DNA from: an uncultured Christensenella sp.
GTDB taxonomy: Bacteria; Bacillota; Clostridia; Christensenellales; Borkfalkiaceae
Assembly: GCA_910576655.1 (NCBI GenBank)
Contig: CAJTJC010000006.1
Span: 1 to 64,000, forward strand
Direction: 5' to 3'
DNA: 64,000 nucleotides
Positions 38,757-48,800 of this stretch are shown in pieces. The notes beneath the pieces are model-generated. The model had not been told where the DNA came from. It saw only the letters and a list, made by a program, of their open reading frames with translations, and did not search any database. How positions within the stretch are numbered: the stretch's first letter is position 1; the number at the start of each line of letters is the position of its first letter. The translations under genes and the position numbers were made by a program.

Positions 38757-39481
38757 AGGTATTTATTACGGACGGCACCGCCGAAGCATTTTTTACTGCG
38801 GTTTTCGACGCCTATTGCGAACGCGACTGCATAATTTCGTCCGACAGGCAGATACAGCTTGCGCTTGACAGTCAGACTGTATGCGTTGACAAGGATATGC
38901 AAAAATGCCAAAGAGTGCTCAGCGCAGTAGAAAATTGCGACAGATACGCCGCAGACGACCTGGTGCTGGCTTTGAGAAGCTGCAATCCTAAAAAAGAGCA
39001 AATTGCTTTCGATTATATCAAAAAGCTTTTACAGATTAAGCGCCCTATCCGTAAAAGACTTTCTTTAACTGAGGTTATCGCGCTGAATAATTTGCTCTAT
39101 AAGGTAACAGGCGAAGCTCATAGACTGAAAGGGCTGCTTAGGTTTATGGAAAATGCCGACGGAATACTTTACGCCCCCTATTCGCCCGACAACAATATTA
39201 CGGATATACTTATGCGCCATTTTGCAGAAAGACTTAAATGCGAGCGGTTTGTAATACACGACGTAAGGCGCAAAATTGCAGGAATGTACGACGGAAAAAG
39301 TTGGATTATGGGATACGCCGACCAAGCCGAAATTTGCCTTTCCGCAAACGAAATCGCATTCGTCAATCTATGGAAAAAGTATTATAAAGCGGTAAATATA
39401 GAAGAGCGTCCGCACGAAAAACAAATGAAGGGCTCTATGCCCGTGAGGTACTGGAAGTTCCTTCCCGAAAAGCAACAATAA
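38753..39481 (+). CDS. Probable DNA metabolism protein (TIGR03915 / DUF4130 type)
   Basis: At 242 residues, this partner protein is nearly always encoded beside the radical-SAM protein upstream, and in many species fused to or next to a uracil-DNA glycosylase. Recognisable parts are the start FITDGTAEAFFTAVFDAYCE, KMTGEAHRLKGLLRFME-like VTGEAHRLKGLLRFMENADG, and the C-terminal PVRYWKFLPEKQQ. It has no fused glycosylase domain here. The ATGA overlap indicates coupled translation. A terminator follows directly. Confidence 0.85.
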   Translation: MKVFITDGTAEAFFTAVFDAYCERDCIISSDRQIQLALDSQTVCVDKDMQKCQRVLSAVENCDRYAADDLVLALRSCNPKKEQIAFDYIKKLLQIKRPIRKRLSLTEVIALNNLLYKVTGEAHRLKGLLRFMENADGILYAPYSPDNNITDILMRHFAERLKCERFVIHDVRRKIAGMYDGKSWIMGYADQAEICLSANEIAFVNLWKKYYKAVNIEERPHEKQMKGSMPVRYWKFLPEKQQ

Positions 39482-39483
39482 TA

Positions 39484-39510
39484 AAAGCCCGCTAAATAAG
39501 CGGGCTTTAA
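39484..39510. terminator. Bidirectional terminator between the repair operon and mrp
   Basis: AAAGCCCGCT-AAATA-AGCGGGCTTT, GC-rich stem between convergent genes. Confidence 0.85.
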
Positions 39511-39511
39511 T

Positions 39512-40342
39512 TTATTTAACGCTTTTATAAATTTTGTCGAAGAAGTCGGCAAGGTAATTATTTTCAAGCTTTTCTATTTTGCCGCAGTCGGCAGCCTTGG
39601 TAAGCTCGGGGTCAATCGGCAGTTTTGCAACTGCGGGAATACCGTATTCCAGTGCAAGTGCGTCTACCCCGCTTTCACCGAAAACCGAAATTTTCCTGCC
39701 GCAGTCGGGGCATTTTATATAGCTCATATTTTCGACTATGCCCAAAATAGGCACGTTCATCATATTCGCCATATTTACCGCCTTTTGTACAATCATACCG
39801 ACGAGGTCCTGCGGGGTCGTAACGATTACGACGCCGTCAAGCGGAATACTTTGGAAAACCGTCAAAGGAACGTCGCCCGTCCCGGGGGGCATATCTATAA
39901 ACATTACGTCTACGCCGCTCCATATTACGTCAGTCCAGAATTGAAGCACCGTTCCGGAAATAAGCGAACCGCGCCAAACTACGGGCTCCGCCTCGTTTTC
40001 AAGCAGCACGTTCATTGAAATAAGCTGCGTCCCCTCCTCGGATACGACGGGAATTATCCCCTCGCCGTTACCTGTTGCGCGTTCACGGACGCCGAACATT
40101 CGCGGTATCGACGGACCCGTTATATCTGCATCCATTACGGCTGTTACCTTGCCGCTGTTTTGCGACGCTGCGGCAAGCAAAGCGCAGGTCATGGATTTAC
40201 CGACGCCACCCTTACCGCTGACGACGGCGATAACTTTTTTAATATCGCTTAGCTTATGCGGATTTTTTATCAGACTTTTTTTATCGCGCGAGGAACAGTT
40301 TTCCTTGCATGAAGAACAGTCGTGCGAGCAGTTTTCCGACAT
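39512..40342 (-). CDS. mrp: Mrp/NBP35-family Fe-S cluster carrier ATPase
   Basis: A 276-residue P-loop ATPase that carries and delivers [4Fe-4S] clusters. The deviant Walker A VVSGKGGVGKSMTC is at about 38-51, followed by DADITGPSIPRMFG, IDMPPGTGDVPLTV and the CPDCGR cluster pair. The N-terminus is Cys-rich (C5, C9, C12, C16), the NBP35-like cluster site. There is no N-terminal DUF59 domain, as is usual in Clostridia. The start is MSENCSHDCSSCKENC; AGGTAG-like sequence precedes it. Confidence 0.92.
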   Translation of the reverse strand: MSENCSHDCSSCKENCSSRDKKSLIKNPHKLSDIKKVIAVVSGKGGVGKSMTCALLAAASQNSGKVTAVMDADITGPSIPRMFGVRERATGNGEGIIPVVSEEGTQLISMNVLLENEAEPVVWRGSLISGTVLQFWTDVIWSGVDVMFIDMPPGTGDVPLTVFQSIPLDGVVIVTTPQDLVGMIVQKAVNMANMMNVPILGIVENMSYIKCPDCGRKISVFGESGVDALALEYGIPAVAKLPIDPELTKAADCGKIEKLENNYLADFFDKIYKSVK

Positions 40343-40459
40343 TTATCTACCTCTGTTTTAATTTATATTTTATATTTTAGAATATAGCCTTAAATTTGTC
40401 AATTAAAACCTTGCAAAGTTGCTTGCCAAACCAAAGTATTTCTGTTAAAATGATTTTAC

Positions 40460-40722
40460 TGTGCTAAGTGGGGAGTTAGCGGTGCCCTGTACCTGCAATC
40501 CGCTATAGCAGGACCGAACGTCTTTCCCGACGCAATATGTGGAAGGCTGCGCTTTATAAGGGGTGTTGATATCAAGGTCTTATGCAACCGAACGCTGCGA
40601 ACCGTGTCAGGATAGGGATATAGCAGCACTAAACAGCTAATTCGGTGTGCCATAAGGTAGCTTTGAAGTAGCCACCTGTAAAGTTTACGCTTCGGCTTAT
40701 TGCGGCAAAAAAGACTGCACAG
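40460..40722 (+). ncRNA. ffs: Signal recognition particle RNA (large type)
   Basis: A ~260-base SRP RNA with an Alu-like domain, which scaffolds Ffh for cotranslational targeting. The 5' part has the conserved GTGCTAAGTGGGGAGTTAGC then GCCCTGTACCTGCAATCCGC. The apical loop region reads GTGTCAGG-ATA-GGGA-TAT-AGCAGCAC, a GNRA tetraloop in the universally conserved Ffh-binding stem. The ends pair (TGTGC / GCACA). Upstream are a TTGCCA -35 box and TAAAAT -10 box with 17 bases between. Ends are approximate. Confidence 0.93.
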
Positions 40723-40735
40723 CTTATTAAAAAAT

Positions 40736-40762
40736 AACCGTCCGATTATCGGACGGTTTATT
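40736..40762. terminator. Bidirectional terminator between ffs and the ABC permease gene
   Basis: AACCGTCCGAT / ATCGGACGGTT stem with A and T runs. It can end the SRP RNA and the minus-strand ABC operon. Confidence 0.85.
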
Positions 40763-40764
40763 TT

Positions 40765-41901
40765 TTATCTGTTGAACATTATGCGCTCGCTTTTGAACAT
40801 AAAGCTTAAAAGTACGATAAGCACCGCCGCCACTGCCAAATTCGAAATAATAGACAGTGCAAATCCAAGCGGCGAAACGGTAAACGTCATTATCGACGAG
40901 AATGCCAGTCCGCTGCCAAGCAACGGTATTGCATAAAGCCCGAGCGCGGGCGTAGCCGTAAACATCGAAAAGACGCCCATTAATATAATTACAATCATAA
41001 GCGGAGCAATCAGAGAGTTTGCTTCCTTTACGGTCTTTGCAAACGCCGACACTATCGAGAACGCTGAAATTATTACGAGAACTACCGAGATTATAAGGGC
41101 AAACAGCATAAAATAATCGCCGACCGAATAGTACATCATGGTATCGCCCGAAACTATTCCGTTCATAAACTTCGGAAGCGATAAAATCAAGCCGATAAAG
41201 CTGGACAAACCGCTTAAAGTCGCAAAACACGCAAGACTGATTATTTTGCCGAAGGCAAGCTGCCACCGCTTTATGGGCGTAATCAGTACGGTTGAAAGAG
41301 TACCGCGCTCTTTCTCGCCCGCAATCGATTCGGGCGCAAACGCTATACAGCCCGACGCCAAAAGCGAAAACATCAGCATAGGCATTATCATTGAAAGAAT
41401 TTTGCCTACGGTCGCGCGGTCCTCGGCAAGGTTGCCGTTTTCGCCGTTATTGACCGTAAACGACGGCCTTTTAAATTCTTCGAGAATACTGCTTACAACC
41501 GTGAAGCCGTTTGAAGAATTGTCGTTCGCCAAGTTGTAGTAAACGCTTACGTTAGGCACCGCTTCGCCGTCCGTGCTTTCGTTAAAGTTTACGGGAAATA
41601 TAATGGCAAGGTCCAGCTCGCCGTCGGCAACCGCCTGCTTAGCCTTATCCGCCGATTCGTATTCCTTAAAATCAAGCGTCGCGTTCAGCACCGCAGCCAG
41701 TGCCGAATCTTGCGGGATATTTTCAACGTAGGTCGTATATTTATAATTTTCGTCAGGCTTGTTGACCTCCGCCATTACCGTTCCCATTATGGTATATACC
41801 AAAAAAATCATTATACCGGGCAAGAAAATGGACATTACCATTCTTCTGTCCTTAAAGAAACGGGCAAATTCTTTTTTTAATACCGTTATTACGTTTCTCA
41901 T
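40765..41901 (-). CDS. ABC-2-type transporter permease (NatB-like)
   Basis: At 378 residues, this is the membrane subunit of an ABC-2 exporter. The N-terminal helix is at about residues 21-42, a large extracytoplasmic domain follows to about residue 175, then five more helices with the family segment APESIAGEKERGTLSTVLITPIK. It resembles the NatB component of Na+-extruding or peptide/antibiotic exporters. It overlaps the ATPase gene by four bases (ATGA). The exported substrate is unknown. Confidence 0.88.
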   Translation of the reverse strand: MRNVITVLKKEFARFFKDRRMVMSIFLPGIMIFLVYTIMGTVMAEVNKPDENYKYTTYVENIPQDSALAAVLNATLDFKEYESADKAKQAVADGELDLAIIFPVNFNESTDGEAVPNVSVYYNLANDNSSNGFTVVSSILEEFKRPSFTVNNGENGNLAEDRATVGKILSMIMPMLMFSLLASGCIAFAPESIAGEKERGTLSTVLITPIKRWQLAFGKIISLACFATLSGLSSFIGLILSLPKFMNGIVSGDTMMYYSVGDYFMLFALIISVVLVIISAFSIVSAFAKTVKEANSLIAPLMIVIILMGVFSMFTATPALGLYAIPLLGSGLAFSSIMTFTVSPLGFALSIISNLAVAAVLIVLLSFMFKSERIMFNR

Positions 41902-42674
41902 AATATGTCCCCCGCGACCTCTTTGTAAATGCCGAAAAAGGTATCTTCAAGACTGCTCTGCTTTGTCAGATTTTCAAGCGTGTCTATTTTTGCAAGTTTG
42001 CCGTTTATTATTATACCGACTCTGTCGCAAAGCTTTTCTATCAGGCTGAAAATATGAGTTGAAAGAATTATCGTTTTTCCGTCATTTTTCAGTTCGGTTA
42101 AAAAATCCGTTACCACCTTTGCCGTAAGCACGTCAAGTCCGTTAGTCGGCTCGTCGAAAATGATAAACTCGGGGTCGTGAACGATAGATACCACAAGCGA
42201 AACCTTTTGCTTCATACCCGTTGAAAGGCTTGAAAATTTCACTTCCGCAAACCTATCGATGCCAAACCTTTCAAAAAGCTGTTTTCTTCGCTCGACTATC
42301 GCCGATTTCTCCATTCCGTAAAGCTCGCCGAAAAAGTTAAAAAGATAGTTCGGCGTAAAAAAATCTTCCAGCTTTAATTCGCTGGTCAAAAATCCGATTT
42401 TGCGGCGAACCTCGTCCTCCTGCGTGATTATGCTTTTGCCGTCAATAAACGCGTCTCCGCTGTCTGGCTTAATAAGCGTAGCCAACATTCTGAGCGTAGT
42501 CGTCTTGCCCGCGCCGTTCGGACCGAGCAAACCGAATATTTCACCCTTATACGCCGTAAAAGACAGCTTATCCACAGCCACCTTGACTTTGGTCTGCGTC
42601 CGCTCAAGCTTTTGCTGTTTTTTTGAAAGCTTGAAGGTCTTAGTTAAGTTTTCCACCTTTAAAATTTCTTCCAT
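41898..42674 (-). CDS. ABC transporter ATP-binding protein (NatA-like)
   Basis: At 258 residues, this has Walker A GLLGPNGAGKTTTLRMLATL, signature FSSLSTGMKQKVSLV, Walker B PEFIIFDEPTNGLDVLTAK and the His switch LSTHIFSLIEKLCDRVG. I start it at MEEILKVENL because GGAG lies six bases before that ATG and the predicted transcription start falls near 42698, at the ATG nine codons upstream. The permease gene follows with a four-base overlap. The expression of the pair may depend on the G10 tract in its promoter. Confidence 0.9.
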   Translation of the reverse strand: MEEILKVENLTKTFKLSKKQQKLERTQTKVKVAVDKLSFTAYKGEIFGLLGPNGAGKTTTLRMLATLIKPDSGDAFIDGKSIITQEDEVRRKIGFLTSELKLEDFFTPNYLFNFFGELYGMEKSAIVERRKQLFERFGIDRFAEVKFSSLSTGMKQKVSLVVSIVHDPEFIIFDEPTNGLDVLTAKVVTDFLTELKNDGKTIILSTHIFSLIEKLCDRVGIIINGKLAKIDTLENLTKQSSLEDTFFGIYKEVAGDIL

Positions 42675-42704
42675 TTGTACTCCGTCCGTAGAATTTTCCA
42701 TTTA

Positions 42705-42735
42705 ATTATACCCCCCCCCCTAAAATATTTGTCAA
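42705..42735 (-). promoter_or_regulatory. Promoter with a G10 tract in the spacer (possible phase variation)
   Basis: On the minus strand: TTGACA (42730-42735), a 19-base spacer, TATAAT (42705-42710). Ten of the spacer bases are a G run (42711-42720), and the run abuts the -10 box. Slippage of the tract would move the spacer between 17 (strong) and longer, weaker values. Promoter elements are otherwise full consensus. A sequencing error in the run length is possible. Confidence 0.6.
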
Positions 42736-42739
42736 GTAA

Positions 42740-42766
42740 AAAAGAACGGTTTTTTTACCGTTCTTT
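42740..42766 (-). terminator. uppP terminator
   Basis: AAAAGAACGGT / ACCGTTCTTTT stem with a T-rich loop and tail. It follows the uppP stop on the minus strand and is close to the ABC operon promoter. Confidence 0.8.
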
Positions 42767-42773
42767 TAAGTAT

Positions 42774-43586
42774 TTAAAAACGATTGCAGCAATACAAAAT
42801 TATGCACACTATTGCCAAAAGCACGAGATATAAGCTGAACCACTTATAATTTGCCTTTTGAATTATTTTAAGCATAACTTTTATTGCAACAAGACCCGAA
42901 ACCGCGGAAATTATAAAGCCGAGAGCTATGCACCAGCCGTATGCAGAGCCGTTTGCGGCAAAGTCGGCTTGTATTTCGCCTTTATAAAGCCCCTTGGCAA
43001 GCGATACGACGAAGCTGCCCAAAATTACGGGTATACTCATTAAGAACGAAAATTTCGCAACTTCTTCGCTTTTTCCGCCTGCAAGCGTGCCCGCGCATAT
43101 CGTCGAACCGCTTCTCGAAATTCCGGGAAGCACCGCAACTGCCTGCGCAACGCCCATAGGTATTATCGTACGCCAGCAAAGCGGAAGCTCGTTCTGACGC
43201 CTTTTTGCAAAAATTTCGGTTACGAACAATACCGACGCCGTTACGGTAAAGAACACGGCGAGTATTATTCCCAAACGAGCCGAGCCGAGCAAATGCTCGT
43301 CTATCACGTCTTCGAGTAAAAAGCCGACTATCGCAGCGGGTATTGAAGCGATTACTAAAAACCCCAAGGTTTTGAATGGCTTTTTGAAAAGCGCGATAAT
43401 ATCCTTGTAATACACCGCGCATACGGCAACCAAGGTTCCGAGATGCAGAATTATCGAAAAGAACAGTCCGCCCTGCTGTATGCCGAACACGCGCATCATA
43501 AACGCCAGATGTCCGCTTGACGATACGGGCAGAAATTCGGTTAATCCTTGAGTAAGACCTAATACTATAGCCTGCCAGATTTCCAT
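42774..43586 (-). CDS. uppP: Undecaprenyl-diphosphatase
   Basis: A 270-residue integral membrane enzyme that dephosphorylates undecaprenyl diphosphate to recycle the lipid carrier for cell-wall synthesis (BacA, bacitracin resistance). It has the two conserved BacA motifs: GLTQGLTEFLPVSSSGHL (residues 10-27) and PGISRSGSTICAGTLAG, plus eight predicted membrane helices. Its ATG overlaps the stop codon of the foldase gene (TAATG), so the two are coupled. Confidence 0.95.
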   Translation of the reverse strand: MEIWQAIVLGLTQGLTEFLPVSSSGHLAFMMRVFGIQQGGLFFSIILHLGTLVAVCAVYYKDIIALFKKPFKTLGFLVIASIPAAIVGFLLEDVIDEHLLGSARLGIILAVFFTVTASVLFVTEIFAKRRQNELPLCWRTIIPMGVAQAVAVLPGISRSGSTICAGTLAGGKSEEVAKFSFLMSIPVILGSFVVSLAKGLYKGEIQADFAANGSAYGWCIALGFIISAVSGLVAIKVMLKIIQKANYKWFSLYLVLLAIVCIILYCCNRF

Positions 43587-45700
43587 TATTTATCTAAATC
43601 AAGCAAGTCTTGATACCTTTTCTGATATTTTGTAACCGTAGTATCTTTATTAAAGTCTTTGAGTATCTTCGTTCTCTGCGTCGTGCTTATATCCGAAAGG
43701 TCGTTGCCCTTAATCCATTCGAAGAACAGATTTTCAAAGGTTCCCTCAACCTTGACGTTGTTTATCCAGTCGAGGTTTTTATAGGTTTCGCCTGCGTCGA
43801 ATACGTTGGTAACGTAAATCAGATGCCAGCCGTAGTCGCCCGCGCAAACCGAGAACGAGCCTACGCCCTCGCCGACAGCCTTCTTTGCCGCATATTCGAA
43901 TTCCTTGATATAGCTGGTATCGTACGCGGTAACCGAATAGCCGATATAGTTTGAAAGAACGCTGGTATCGGTAGTATAAGCAAACTGAAGCTCGTTAACC
44001 GCGCTCATTGCCTTGTACTGGTCGGTATCGGGATTCATAAGATTTTTATTATCGAAATTAAACTTAACCTTGCCTTCCGCGTAAATAAATTTGGAATAGT
44101 CTATTTCGTCTTCGTTATCGGTCTTGCCGAATTTTTCAACGTCGTAATAACCCGCAGTCTTTTTATATTCGACCACGTCAGAGCCGACGACGTAATTAAC
44201 GTAATCCGAAAACTCGTCAAGCATGCCGTCTATGTCAAGCTTGTTCGGAATAAGCGTATAGCTTTCGTCCTCGTTTTCTATTACGCGGCCGTTAAAGGAA
44301 TATCTGCCGTCGTAAGCCTGAAGCTTTTTGTATCTTCCGCCCTCTTCGCTGTCGGTAAGATTATCCTCGAAGAACAAATAGCTGCGATAATCTTTACCGC
44401 CGTTATAATACTCGAAACCTTCTTCGGGCTTAAAGCTGTAATCTTCTTCTCCGTTGAACCAAGCCGAACGCTGGTCTTCGGTTTTAATGCTCTTTAAAAG
44501 CTTGTTTCTCTCCGCAAAATAATAATTATCGTCGCCGTCGGCAGACTGAATACTTTTCAACGCGTTAAGCTGAATGCTCTGACGCGAGCTGAACGGCAGA
44601 AGAATATTATAAATAAATCCGAATTTCGCAAACTTCTCGCCGTACTCGATATTCCAGTCGCTGTCGTCCGTTTCGGGTGAGTAAAGAATAAACGAGCTTG
44701 ACGACATACTGCTCATTGCGCTGTCGAACGACGAAACCGATTTGCTGTAATTTTCGGTCTGCGAAGCCAAAACCTCGTTATACACGTTTTCGATATAATT
44801 ATCGGTAAGCAGCTTATTTTCCTGCTCTTCCTCGTAAATATCGTAATACTTATTGATAATGCGCGATTCGAGCTGAGAAACGTATTCGACCCGTATATAA
44901 TTAAGTTTAAGAATATCGGTCAAGTTTTCCGCTTCGTTTTCGCCGTCAACAAGATTGTTACGGCGCAGATTGTTCAAAAAGCTGTTGTAAGCCTTGATAC
45001 GCGTCGCGCGGGTGGTTCCTTCCAGAGCGTCGTCCTGATAAGCGCCGCTTTCTGCAAGCGTGTAATCGCCGTAGCCGGTATATATGCCGTAATTGAGATT
45101 GCCGTTCTCGTCGGAAGGGTAATAATCGTCCTGCTCGGTATTGAGGTTGGTCGGCGTAGTTCTCTTCGCAGTTCCCTTGTAGCCGTCCTCTTCGTCAATG
45201 ACGTTCTTTTCGAAATTGTCTATAGCCGAATTGATTGAAGAATACAGCTTGTACGTGGCAAGGTTTATCTCATCCTTATCAAGCAACAACTCGTACTTTT
45301 TAGCTTCGTCGGTTTCCTTCGTAAAATCGTAAAATACCGAGGGATTTGCCTTAAGCAGCTCGACCGTGGAATACTGGACAAGCACCGCGTTATCAACAAG
45401 CGCGTCGACAAGCATATTGAACGTCTCTTCATAAGACGAGCCGTTCTGTATATAAGAATAGCCGACGTTGAGGAAGTAAGAAATAAGCTCCCTCTTGATT
45501 ATCTGCGACGAAGACACCGCGCTTTTATAAATTTCAAGCTCGGCGGTATCGAATTTGTCGGATTTTGAAATGTCGACGTCTGCAATTACCTGTTCCATAT
45601 CGAGTTTGTTGTTTGTAGAAACAAGCGAACAGCCCGTGAGCGTAGCGCTGAGCGCCAGACACGAGGTTAATGCAATAGCCGCAATCGTTTTTTTCTTCAT
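43586..45700 (-). CDS. PrsA/SurA-like lipoprotein, putative peptidyl-prolyl foldase
   Basis: A 704-residue lipoprotein with lipobox LTGC (Cys24). The N-terminal helical part (about residues 40-330) contains long charged helices, as in SurA_N-type chaperone regions. The C-terminal segment FSVCAGDYGWHLIYVTNV resembles the end of a parvulin rotamase domain (YGWHII.V). A complete catalytic parvulin domain cannot be confirmed by eye, and the protein is longer than usual PrsA. It may fold exported proteins on the outer side of the membrane. It is translated just before uppP and overlaps it by one base. Confidence 0.7.
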   Translation of the reverse strand: MKKKTIAAIALTSCLALSATLTGCSLVSTNNKLDMEQVIADVDISKSDKFDTAELEIYKSAVSSSQIIKRELISYFLNVGYSYIQNGSSYEETFNMLVDALVDNAVLVQYSTVELLKANPSVFYDFTKETDEAKKYELLLDKDEINLATYKLYSSINSAIDNFEKNVIDEEDGYKGTAKRTTPTNLNTEQDDYYPSDENGNLNYGIYTGYGDYTLAESGAYQDDALEGTTRATRIKAYNSFLNNLRRNNLVDGENEAENLTDILKLNYIRVEYVSQLESRIINKYYDIYEEEQENKLLTDNYIENVYNEVLASQTENYSKSVSSFDSAMSSMSSSSFILYSPETDDSDWNIEYGEKFAKFGFIYNILLPFSSRQSIQLNALKSIQSADGDDNYYFAERNKLLKSIKTEDQRSAWFNGEEDYSFKPEEGFEYYNGGKDYRSYLFFEDNLTDSEEGGRYKKLQAYDGRYSFNGRVIENEDESYTLIPNKLDIDGMLDEFSDYVNYVVGSDVVEYKKTAGYYDVEKFGKTDNEDEIDYSKFIYAEGKVKFNFDNKNLMNPDTDQYKAMSAVNELQFAYTTDTSVLSNYIGYSVTAYDTSYIKEFEYAAKKAVGEGVGSFSVCAGDYGWHLIYVTNVFDAGETYKNLDWINNVKVEGTFENLFFEWIKGNDLSDISTTQRTKILKDFNKDTTVTKYQKRYQDLLDLDK

Positions 45701-45811
45701 AAAGTTCTCCTGCCGTCAGGTTAGAATAATCGAACGCAATTACCCTAATATAAAATATCAATGATAATTATATAATATCTGAAAAATTTAAGCAAATCAT
45801 TTTGCATTAAT

Positions 45812-48800
45812 TTAAACAAAACTTAAAGCAAATTTTAAAAATTTTGTCATGTCGAGCATCGTTTTAGCGGGATTTGCATGAGGGCGGAATATAACCGAAG
45901 GCGCTTTCGCCATAGAAAGCGAGGTTCTGTCCGAATATTTGTCAAGCGCTGCTTTAAGCCCTGCGTTTTTAAGCGAATTGATTGACGGAAGCTCCAACAT
46001 CCCCTCGTTACCGTCGACGCCTATTTTTTTGACGTTGAACTTAGCCGCAAGCGACTTCAAAACCGCTATAATCATAAGGTTTAGCACCTCGTCCGGCATT
46101 GGTCCGTAATTGTCCTCGATAGACAGACAAACCCTCTTATAGTCCTCGACGGTGCGGATTTCGGCAATCTGCTTGTAGCAATCCATTCTGCCCGCGCCCG
46201 ACTCGATATACGCTTCGGGTATGTAAGCCGTAGTCTTTATGTCGAGCTCTGCCGTAAACTGACTTTCGCCCGTCAGCTCCTCTTTTAAAAGCTTGGAATA
46301 CAGCTCGTATCCTACCCTGTCCATGTGACCGTGCTGTTCCGCGCCGAGGACGTTGCCCGCACCGCGGATTTCAAGGTCGCGCATTGCAAGCTTGAAGCCC
46401 GAACCGAGCTCAGTAAACTGCATAATCGCTTTAAGACGTTCGGCAGCGTCAGAGGTAAGCACTTTCTGCGGCTTGAACATAAAATACGCGTTTGCAAGGC
46501 GGCTGCCCCTTCCCACGCGACCGCGCAGCTGATACAGTTGGGAAATGCCCAGCTTGTCCGCGTCTATTATAATTATGGTGTTAGCGTTAGGAAGGTCTAT
46601 GCCGTTTTCGATAATAGTTGTAGTTACTAAAATATTTTTGTCGCCGCGGTAGAACGAGAATACGCTGTTTTCAAGCGCGTCCCTGTCCATTCTGCCGTGA
46701 GCGTAGCAGACCTTGCCTTCGGGAATAATTTCGGCAATTCTGCCCGCAAACGAAGAAATGGTTTCCACTCTGTTATAGAGGATAAACACCTGCCCGCCAC
46801 GCGACAGCTCTTTAATGCACGCGTCTCGGATAAGCGTTTCCGTTTCCTCGACGACGTAGGTCTGCACCGGCAGACGCTTCTGCGGGGGCGTGCTTATAGT
46901 GCTTATATCCCTTATTCCTGCAAGCGACATGTGCAGCGTGCGCGGTATCGGCGTAGCCGTCATTGTAAGACAGTCGACGTCGTTTTTGATATGTTTGATT
47001 TTTTCCTTATGCTCTACGCCGAAGCGCTGCTCTTCGTCGAGCACCAAAAGTCCCAAATCGTAAAACTTCACGTCCTCGGAAAGCAGTCTGTGCGTGCCGA
47101 TAATAAAATCGATATCGCCGTTCGCAAGGCGTTTGAGCGTTTCCGCCTGCTGCTTGGGCGTTTTGAAGCGGTTTAGCTTTTCAACGCGAACGCCGAAGTC
47201 GGCAAACCGCTCTATTGCGGTATTGAAGTGCTGCTCAGAAAGTACGGTCCCCGGGCACATCAGCGCCGCCTGCTTACCGCCGAGTATGCACTGATAAACC
47301 GCCCTCAGCGCAACCTCGGTTTTGCCAAAGCCCACGTCGCCGACAAGCAATCTGTCCATTACCTTATCCGAACACATATCCGCCTTTATCTCTTCGATAG
47401 AAGCCAGCTGGTCGTAGGTTTCCTCGTAAAGAAACGCGTCCTCAAATTCGCGCATCATTGCGGCGTGCTCGGGGAAGCGAAATCCCCTCTTCTCGCCGCG
47501 CTCGGCATAAAGCTTTTTCAAATCAAACGCGAGCGCGCGAATGGATTTTTTGACCCGTTCGACCACCCTGTCGAAATCCGCACCGCCGATTTTGGAAAGC
47601 GCAGGATTGCCGTCGCCGATATATTTCGACAGAACGTCCATCTGCTCGACAGGCACGTAAAGAACGTCGCCGCCCTTGTACTCGATAGCAACGTATTCTT
47701 TAATTCCGTCCGTGGTTTCAATTTTTTTCGTGCCCGTAATTCTGCCGACGCCGTGCTTTTCGTGAACCGCGTAATCGCCTATCTCCGGCGCGGTAAACAT
47801 ATCGCCGCGCTTCTTGCGGATACGCTTCGCCACCGCTTTGGTATATAAATCACCGTCGCCGATAACGACCAATTTATTTTCGTGAATAATAAAGCCGTGC
47901 GGCATTTCCTCGGACGTTACCGAAACTCCGTGAAGCGCTTCAAGCCTGTCGGGGACGGGATAAAGCGGGAAATACTCGTCGGAAAGCATTTCCGACAGCT
48001 TGTCCGAACGCTGCAAATTTCCTGTAAAAATCAACACCCTGTATCCGTTCGAAAGCCAATGCTTCAAATCGACGATAAGCTGCGGGACCGAGTTGAGGTA
48101 TGACGGCGACGGCGCGGATTTGAAATTATAGGTCTTTAACGGCTGAAAAAACTGCGTGCTTGTGGTAAACGTCTGTAAAGCCAAAGTACGGTAATTCTTA
48201 AACTTTTCCGTCAAGGTCTGCGGAGCTATAATCTGGTCAAGCGAAAAATCGAAAGCCTCGCCGCCCCTTTTAAGCTCGCGCACTCTTTCGGTATGTTCTT
48301 TATACACGCCGTTCATTATATCGTTTATAAGCTTGCACTCGTCGAATATTACCTGCGTATCTTCGCCGAGCAAATCGAACAGCGTGCAGGTCCCCGTTAA
48401 AAGCGGCATTACGAAAGATACGCCCGCAAACGGAATACCCGACTCTAATTTCATATTGACGTCGTCAGCGATAGCGCACGCCCTGTTGTACGCAGCGGAA
48501 TCGGTACATTTTTTTGTACCTTCGCGCAATGCGTTTTTAACAGTCTCAACGTCTGCTGAAGTAAACACCGCGTCGGTAGCTCCGACTAAAGTAATGCGGT
48601 CAAGCTCTTTAAGCCGCTCTCCGCTAACCGCGTCGTAAGGGCGGATTTTTTCAACCGTATCGCCGAAAAAGTCTATCCTTACAGGCTCTTCGCTGTTTAC
48701 GGGATAAATATCGAGAATATCGCCGCGCACCGCAAACGCACCCTTGCTTTCCGCGGAATACATACGTGTATAGCCCATTTCCACAAGCTTTTGCGGAATG

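Noticed and set aside
40456..40653. A 65-codon frame on the minus strand
   Set aside because: It lies inside the SRP RNA gene.
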